A DNA stretch of 64,000 nt, from assembly GCA_004352715.1 (NCBI GenBank), contig SCFE01000091.1:149235-213234 (forward strand), in the 5' to 3' direction. Positions 56,621-64,000 of the stretch are shown here, one piece after another. The notes under the pieces were generated by a model that had not been told where the DNA came from, searched no databases, and saw only the letters and a program-made list of their open reading frames with translations. Every line of letters begins with the position of its first letter. Position 1 is the first letter of the stretch. The DNA comes from Hofstenia miamia (taxonomy: Eukaryota; Xenacoelomorpha; Acoela). The translations under genes and the position numbers were made by a program.

Positions 56621-56963
56621 TCAAAGTCTAATTTGTTTTCCTCCTGTAGAAATAACTTCATTCAAACGAACTGAAGCTGATTTCATTAAATTGGACTTCA
56701 TTTCAGATGTCAAAATGTGTTGACTTTCTTGGATTTTTTCTTTTAAATCGGATATATTTTTCGGATTTTTCTTCTCAACGTCATTTTTCAATATCTGCCA
56801 CACGTTTTCGATTTGAGAAAGATCAGCAGAACTTGGTGGCCATTGCAAAAACTGAATATTATTTTCAGAAAACCAATTTTTTGTCTTTGCTGACGTGTGC
56901 GGGGTTGCTCCGTCCTGTTGGAGTATCCATCCATCATCATATAAAGCATCAGCATAAGGCATA
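56621..56963 (-). pseudogene. Tc1 transposase, C-terminal part
   Basis: LYDDGWILQQDGATPHTS carries the second catalytic Asp; the Glu of SQIENVW lies 35 positions on, so DD34E. The usual SPIENVW reads SQIENVW here. The C-terminus ends STGGKQIRL. The first catalytic Asp would lie in the gap or is missing. Confidence 0.8.
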
Positions 56964-57052
56964 NNNNNNNNNNNNNNNNNNNNNNNNNNNNNNNNNNNNN
57001 NNNNNNNNNNNNNNNNNNNNNNNNNNNNNNNNNNNNNNNNNNNNNNNNNNNN
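56964..57052. other. Assembly gap of 89 N
   Basis: Lies exactly at the turn of the palindrome, which fits difficulty in resolving an inverted repeat. Confidence 0.98.
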
Positions 57053-57255
57053 ATCTTTCTCCAATCGAAAACGTGTGGCAGATATTGAAAAATGACGTTG
57101 AGAAGAAAAATCCGAAAAATATGTCCGATTTAAAAGAAAAAATTCAAGAAAGTCAACACATTTTGACATCTGAAATGAAGTGCAATTTAATGAAATCAGT
57201 TGCAGGTCGTTTGAATGAAGTTATTTCTACAGGAGGAAAACAAATTAGACTTTGA
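57053..57255 (+). pseudogene. Inverted second copy of the Tc1 C-terminus
   Basis: Plus-strand frame LSPIENVWQILKNDVEKK to STGGKQIRL, keeping the normal SPIENVW. It differs from the minus copy at a few codons, so the two are not a simple read duplication. Confidence 0.75.
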
Positions 57256-57345
57256 TGCTTTTTACTTATAGTCCTTTAATTTATCTTTAAAATCGTACCT
57301 TTCTTGAGTTGTTACGTTCAGTAGTTCAAAAGTAATATGCCTTTT

Positions 57346-57627
57346 TTCACTTTTTTTCAGTGTTCTCTGAACTGTGGTTTCATGCACAGAGATGTCGGCT
57401 TCAGTTTGAAGTCGGTTTGCAATTTTTTTCCCAGAAATATAGGGATTTTTTAGAGCAATTGCGACTGTTTTCTGAATGAATTTTCCAATAATTTTTCGAG
57501 GGCGTCCACTTCCTTTTCTTCTTTTGAGAGATTCTCCTTGTCGAATTTTTTTCAGCTTTCGAAAATAAGTTGATCGAGAAATTTGCGATGTCGCAAATGC
57601 GTTTTCAAGCTGTTCCAGCGTTCCCAT
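57346..57627 (-). pseudogene. Tc1 transposase, N-terminal DNA-binding part
   Basis: Paired-like helix-turn-helix: ENAFATSQISRSTYFRKLKK, then a GSGRPRK hook, then a second helical unit (NPYISGKKIANRLQTEADIS, ETTVQRTLKKS). It binds the TIR. After LKKS the open frame runs into antisense 3' UTR (to 57262), which is not true coding sequence, so the protein is cut at the inversion point near 57345. Confidence 0.75.
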
Positions 57628-58049
57628 TCAGAAGAAATCAACTAGAAACTTTGCAAAGCAAAACAATTTGTTTCGTAAGTTTTTTCAAATAATTACGAAG
57701 TACCAGTTTAATTAATTAACTTTTTTGTTTGACCATTTTAAAGTTCACAAAATTCTCGTTGTCTTTTATTTTTATAGTTTTCTTCTAAAACGTCTCAATA
57801 CGTTTGCGTGAAAAAATAGGTGTTCAGTCTCATTTTTTTTGCAGCCAACTATAATATTAGATAATCTAGATATAAATGTGTGCAATGGAACTAAATGGAA
57901 ATAAGCATTAACTATTATCAAGGCGTTCTTGCTTATTGTTAAATTTCAATTTGAGGGTAGACAAAAAATTTTAAAAAATAAATCGACAGTAATTAATCAT
58001 GATTTGTTCATAGTCATTCATTAAAAAACAATTCAGTATTATGGTTTAC

Positions 58050-58285
58050 CTCGAACTTTTTTTGATGCAAAATCCTTTGGCGCTGCATATTGCCATGTTA
58101 CGTGTAACATTATCTGAATGAATGATATTTGGGAGAGCACGCAACCATGAATTTAATTCATCAGGATCAACTAGAAATCTAAACAATGATTTCTCACCAG
58201 TAACTTTCGATATTCCATTGAGTTTATCAGTTTTTGCTAGTCCATAACCAGTGCGAAAGCCTGCAACAGAACAAACGCGAACCAT
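58050..58285 (-). CDS. THAP-type zinc-finger exon, two zinc ligands lost
   Basis: Starts MVRVCSVAGFRTGYGLAKTD and continues SLFRFLVDPDELNSWLRALP and NMAICSAKGF, the layout of an animal THAP DNA-binding domain (C..(4)C, the F.FP region, W..A.P, C..H). The first Cys and the Cys of ICS are present, but the second Cys reads Phe and the His is missing, so zinc binding should fail. The exon ends at a donor-like site (GAG then GTAAAC). It may be a decayed gene or THAP-containing transposase; no following exon was recognised to the left. Confidence 0.55.
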
Positions 58286-60022
58286 AGCACATAAGACGAC
58301 AGACAACTATATGATGTATTGCGTGCAGAAAATTTGTGCCGCACAAAATCTAATCAACCAAAGATCGACAGCCAATTAAATTGAACCTTCGCTAATTTCT
58401 ACTCCTCTCTGATTGCATTGCCTGTCTTATGATGTAGCCTTATATATATATATATATACATATATATATAATATGTATTCTCAAAAGAATAATATCAATA
58501 TAAGGTAAAGCAACGATTCCGAAAGGAGAATTTTAAGTTTTAAAAAACCACAGATAATTTGTTAGCAATTTCTTAATAATATAACATAAAATTTATTGTT
58601 TTGCAAAGATTGTAACATAAATTGGCTAAGAAGGAATAAAGTTACATTTCAAAAATCAATTTGTGTTTGTTTCCACAGTACTCAAAATATTTTCGCAGAA
58701 GCATAAATAAAATAAAAGAAAGCGAGGAAAAGACCAGCTTACATTGTTTAAACAAGGAATGCAAATAGCATTCATTCTTAATTCTGAAACAGCATTTTTG
58801 TTACAATTACGAAGTTATTGTTTACTTAAAACTGTTTGCCGGCACTTACTATTGTGTATTTTCGTATTTGTTTACTAAATTTTTGATAGATTTTTTTGAA
58901 ATAATATAGATATTTTTACAACAATTTGTTTGCTTAAACCTCTGCAAAAACTACGTAGCAAATGCAATTTACGTTATGCTTTGCTTATCTATCTTCAGTT
59001 CTTAGCAATACCAATGTAATGCAATATGCTAACCGTCTTAGTGTTTAATGTGTTAAAACTTTAACACGGACTTTACAGTAATAATATACTGTAATGATAT
59101 AATCTTAGAAGACGTCTTGAAAAAACAACTTATATTTTTCATTGACTTTTTTATCGTAACTTAAAAAATTAGTTTTATGTCCAACTCAATTCCCATTCTT
59201 GCTGTCATAAGTACTGAAATTAAAAAGCAATTGCTAATAAACATAATAACATTCGTTTATTTATCCATTTTTTGAGATAATAATAAATCTCAATGTAATT
59301 ATTAATTGGAGGAAACTCACCTAACATTGCCTTTATATTGCACCATAGTCTATGATTGCACTCTGACAATTAAAATGAAAATACACGCAAATATTTTGCT
59401 GCAAATTTACAAATATTTCCAAATGAATTTTTTTAGGCATTAATTAAGTACGATTAATACCTGTAATAGGAAACACTTGAAACATACACCACAAGAATTG
59501 AAAGAATTAATATCAATATAAATGAAAAAATGAATGATTAATAAGGTATAAAATTGATTTTCTAGGAAGTCACAAATTAATTGTTTATTAAGGAATGGAA
59601 ATTTATACACTTTCAAAAAAGAAATTGATTAAAAATGAGCTATAAATATGATAGCATTTATGAAAAGCAAGACAAAAGAAAAGTCATGAAATGTTTTCAA
59701 TGCAGCTTGCTTGACCAAAAAAGATAAATAATTCCCAATTATATTCAGTATGATTTTAGGAATGACATAAACTATATTTCTTGCGCATCTGATGTTTGAA
59801 ACTCAATCAAGGGGCAATTTATCGTGATTTACCAGAAATAATATAGTGATTAGCTTCTGTTAAGAAATCAAGACAATTTAAATATTTAGGTAGTCGTGTA
59901 AGATACGATCAGCTGTCAGCTTAAGTCACACTGTTAATCAGGTTGAATGATTCACGTTTTACAATCAAAATAATTTGTTTGAAACGTAGTAATCAAGTAA
60001 TTCCATATAAATTAGATTATAA
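58286..60022. other. Non-coding stretch with TA repeat at 58440-58472
   Basis: AT-rich. The only structure I see is an interrupted TA microsatellite. Confidence 0.5.
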
Positions 60023-60028
60023 ATTTAC

Positions 60029-60029
<1 letters not shown>

Positions 60030-60077
<48 letters not shown>
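60030..60077. repeat. TA microsatellite
   Basis: More than 20 TA units, with one TACATA interruption at its right end. Confidence 0.95.
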
Positions 60078-60081
<4 letters not shown>

Positions 60082-63000
60082 CTTTATAGTTAGTAAATCT
60101 TTAGGAATCCATAATATAAGTATATACCACGAATTCTCACTGAGAAGCGCACCTATAAGCCTAAAATTTAGCTTAAGAGATTTTTGTGAGTCTCATTAAC
60201 ACAGCAAAATTATATTTTTAAACTTTTCGCTAAGTTCAGGGTGAAGGTACCTCTTAGGACGTACACCTGCTAAAATAATTTTTCAACAGTCTAAGACACT
60301 TGGAAATATTCATTTCATGCAATTAAATATGGAAGTCATTAATTGTGATTGTGATCTTTGTTAAACACTCCAATCATAGTTTCATCCAGTGTTCTTAGGG
60401 TATTACTTCTTTCAAAATTTAAGAAATTCATCTTAAAATATTTTGCTATTTGCAAGAAATATATTTCTTTCATTTTTTAACTATGATATTTTACAGCGAA
60501 AAATTTCAATATGAGATACAATTCTTTGAAATTGTAATCAAAGTTGCAAAAAATGGGCCCTACTAAATCTACAACGATCTGCAGTCTCGTGATTGGCACA
60601 TATATCAATAGAATTGCTTATTGGTAACAGTTTTAAAAAAAGGAATGCCTATGTAAGTACGACATTTCAATTACACTTGTCGCACATAATAAGGAACTTT
60701 AACGTTCCTTTCATATACAATGTATACTTCTTAAAATGCATTCCATTAGAATATATGTAGGTGTAGGTCTGGCCAAGGCTACAGCAAAGAGCTCTATAGG
60801 GCAAATTCTACAAGGGGTAAGAGCAGAAATGGACTTGGGTGGAAGTATTGACAAAAGTAAGGTTCATTGTTATGTAATAATCCACACAAATCAACACAAA
60901 TGCAGTAGGTGCTATATTTCAGAAGCAATGAGTTAGAAAATACCATTTGTATTTGGAAATATACTCTTCTGAAGCTTAACTTCAGATAGAAAATTTGACA
61001 AACGTAACTGTGGTATAGCATACCAAAAAATTAAGGAATTTCTTTTGGCATAGCAATATGGAATAAATTCAATTGGCTAGACGGGGCTTGAGTCTAAATG
61101 TTTGGCTTACGCTATCTCTGCTCCAAGGTTTAAGCACGCTGTATTTTTTGTAGCCTGCAGCCCACTTATTTTCTCGAGAATTTGCTCGTAGGAATGCGTT
61201 TTATGTCAAAAATCGTCCCCCAATCGCATACTTTTGTATATATATTTATATGTTTCCAAAAACCTGAATGAAGAACTCGAAATTTAGAAACAATATGGAA
61301 AAACAACAAAATCCAATATCAATAAAATAGGTTTTTGAATACAACTCTAAAATTATTGCAAATAGAATATAGTTTATATAAAATTGTGGTCCGCATCACG
61401 TGCGGTTCTAAAAAAATTTTGAACTAAGTTATTTTTTTTCAAAAACTAAAATATGATTATTTATATTCAAGTAATACAAAATCTAATCAAATTTCGCAAA
61501 CTAGTTCAATGATTTTTGAGGTACATAACTAACACTTTAAAGTTTAAAGCGAAAGCTAGCTTTTTAAAACATCTTTTATTCAAGAGAAGCAGAAACTGTT
61601 TAAAAAAAAGAGTCTTATCTTATGAAAACCACTAAAAATACATATTTTATCACAATATTTTAAAAAAGAACTGAACTTTAAAATAATGTTAATATGTTTT
61701 TTGAAAAAACCAAGAAAAGGCTGCCATCAAGCTCATTTATTTTTGATATTGCTCATATTATGAATGAATTCTTGTTTTTCGGCTGGACTCTGGCGAGTAC
61801 AGCCCAATGCACAGGCTGCATGAACCCTACTTCCACTTTTGCTGTATGGAAAGCCTTATAGAAATGTTTCAAATTTAACCACTTAAATACACATTAAAAT
61901 TTGTCTTTTTAAACTTCATTGTATTAATCTATTATTATGTATAGCTTCGTAAATTTGTTTTGTTAAGGCAATGGGACACATCATTTTTTGAAAGCATTGA
62001 TCCAACATAGAAGATAAAATCTAAGCAAATTGCAATAAAATAACAAGTGTTTTCTCTAATTTTTTTGAAAGGAAGCTATTTCGTTTTGTCACCCCAACAC
62101 ATACGTTTATCATTAGAATGCGCTATGACGCCTTTATGTGATTTTTCAGCGAAGATTTCTTAGAGTACATAAACTTATTTTAAAGTTGGCTATTCCAAAA
62201 CAATGCAAGAGTAAAACTAATTTTTAACAATGTATAATTGTCAAAAAATCAAGAAAATCAAAAAAGTTACAATATCATATCATGCACAATTGTGTACATA
62301 ACTCATTTTTCTTGCATCCGCAATGATTTTTGGAAGTCAAATTTATAAAAATGTAAATATTTGAGGTAAATTCTTTTATCTGTAGGTTTTCTTAAGATGG
62401 GTTCTTTGAATACTAAATTATATAAGTAAACGATAAATTACTTCCTCAGAAAGAAATTTTGAAGGTAAGCGTTTACTAACTTTGCAAATTATATCTATTT
62501 TTATTTTAAGGTTCTATCAAATTTCCTGAGAAAATTTTGAAAAATCTTTGCAGTTTGGCAACCATATTGAATGCGCCTAAGAAAAAAAGGTTTCTGAATT
62601 AGAAATACTTTACTCTACATGTATATATCTTTATCCAACATTTTCAAAAAATACATTTATTGTTTGTTACTTTAATATAAACTACTCTGCAATACTAAAT
62701 TGTTTTCTTTCGGGTTAAGAAAGTCATCTTCAAACTAAATTGATTGATTTTTATGTAAGAGCATTTGGAATCCAACTACATACTCGAGACAAGTGTTAAA
62801 CTAACTTCAGTTTATATTCAAATGATTGATTAGAATTTCCTAAAGGAAAAGAATATCATTCAACATTCAATGCACATTTTTCATCAAGATTTTGAGAATT
62901 ATCTTCACTACAAGCATAAATGTCATAGCTAAACAACTTCACGTATTTTCAAAGTGGGAGCTTATACATTTTTAAGCAAGAAACGGGCTTCACAGTTTTC

Positions 63001-64000
63001 TAATTCTCTTGTTTGTAAAACGTCTAGTCTACTAAGAAATTGAATTGAAGATATTGACAGTAATCGAAAAGATAATAAATAGGCATAAACTAGGGCTGAG
63101 TTTCAAATAAAATTGTTCTGCCCTGTCCTGATTCGCAATAAGTTTATCCTGCTCTGATTTAATCGGATCAAATATCATATTTTAGCTGTTTTAGCTTCTC
63201 ATATGTTCATATTAAATTACTGTTGCACATAGGTATATTATTAAATAACTAAGAAAGGAGACCCCAGATTTAAGAAATAGGCAAGCATTTGTTTGAGAAA
63301 ATTTGTGCAAAATTGCGTCTTCAAGAGTTATGAATGTCAAGGCAGATTCATGAGAGATCAGCCAGTTCAATGGGACTTACTAAATACCACTCCTTTAGTG
63401 AGTGTTGTTGCCTAAGAAAGGCTTACTATCACACCACGCCTGTTAATTGTATATCCTTTAAATACAATTTAAACATGTAAAATTTTTGCTGACAGAACTG
63501 ACACATATCCGATCCTTTTATCAAGAAATAAATGCTTGTTTACAGTAATTAAGCGCTAAATAAAGAAATACCTTTTAAAACATTTTTCTATCTCTAAAGC
63601 AGCACACAATGTTGTCGAGCTTCAAAAAAGAAACTTGGTAATTTTTCCTGACTTTTTTTAGGTTCATACACACATAAATATTTACTTTCTACATATCTTA
63701 TAATTTTTTGCTGTTGCTGGTGAAAAAAATAGTATGCAAAAAATTATTTGACAACTTAGAAAATAATTTGAATAAATTCCTACATTTCCAAAGTCTAAAA
63801 ACGATTTGGAATTGATTTGAAAAAACTCCCCAACTTTGAAATTGATGATGTGATCAAAAGTAATAATGGTATCACTATGAGAACAATCTAACTTCATAGT
63901 GCTGAAATAAAATATTTGCACAAAATGTTGCTTTAACATCAATTCAATGAAAAGTTACGCCCTCCGCATAACCCGGGGAGCCGAAATCAAATATGGTTAA
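60078..64000. other. Non-coding stretch to the window end
   Basis: Nothing with coding character. Small frames (60736-60936 plus, 63682-63942 minus) have no recognisable domain or splice context. Confidence 0.45.

Larger units (their letters stand above)
56502..57851 (-). mobile_element. Tc1 element with palindromic interior
   Basis: Terminal inverted repeats TAGTTGGCTGCAAAAAAA at 56502 and, reversed, ending 57851, each flanked by TA, as expected for Tc1/mariner. Order on the plus strand: 3' TIR and 3' UTR, C-terminal transposase (minus), 89 N, C-terminal transposase (plus), 3' UTR (plus), N-terminal transposase (minus), 5' TIR. The part 57053-57345 is thus an inverted second copy of 56530-56840. 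Either a real inverted duplication or an assembly fold-back around the gap. Confidence 0.75.

Overview
This is a window of AT-rich, intron-bearing animal nuclear DNA, most likely from an invertebrate. It holds secreted-protein exons of PAN/apple and thrombospondin type-1 kind with consensus splice sites, a THAP-domain exon, and many metazoan transposons (Ty3/Gypsy-type LTR elements, Penelope-like, Tc1/mariner, PIF/Harbinger, hAT-like). I cannot name the species. No rRNA, tRNA, CRISPR or bacterial operon was recognised.

Layout. 1-594 is a Gypsy integrase fragment (minus strand) running off the left edge. Two 1000-base gaps (595-1594, 5981-6980) flank a unique stretch holding a signal-peptide plus PAN exon (1919-2319, minus). 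6981-11460 is the 3' part of a plus-strand Gypsy-like element (element 1): a large third ORF ending at its LTR. 11461-13911 is the gag-protease end of a related minus-strand element (B). From 15706 to 37037 two minus-strand elements (2 and 3) stand head to tail and share the middle LTR (LTR-element-LTR-element-LTR). 37038-42354 is a much older relative (element 4) joined to the outer LTR inside its third ORF. 42960-45470 holds three short DNA transposons. 46647-47052 is a terminal TSP1-like exon of a minus-strand gene. 48200-49400 holds two Penelope-like fragments facing each other. 50122-53222 is a DNA transposon with about 430-bp inverted repeats full of 21-bp iterons. 56502-57851 is a Tc1 element with a palindromic interior. 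58050-58285 is a degenerate THAP exon. The rest to 64000 is non-coding AT-rich sequence with TA microsatellites.

Main biology. The dominant elements encode gag (long N-terminal coiled coil, capsid, CCHC knuckle), protease, reverse transcriptase, RNase H, integrase, and then a third ORF of about 1000 residues that I cannot assign to any family and that has no visible signal peptide or membrane segment. The ORF is kept in four elements, including the divergent one, and its stop codon lies inside the first bases of the LTR. An in-frame repeated 12-base motif coding [RQ][FL]K[G] occurs between gag and RT and again between integrase and ORF3. No copy here is intact: elements 2 and 3 carry different internal deletions, and all have frameshifts or stops.

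Caution. Six single-N junctions (24871, 30207, 32777, 32996, 33740, 52467) are each followed by a near-exact second copy of sequence found nearby. I read these as unmerged contig overlaps, not biological duplications.
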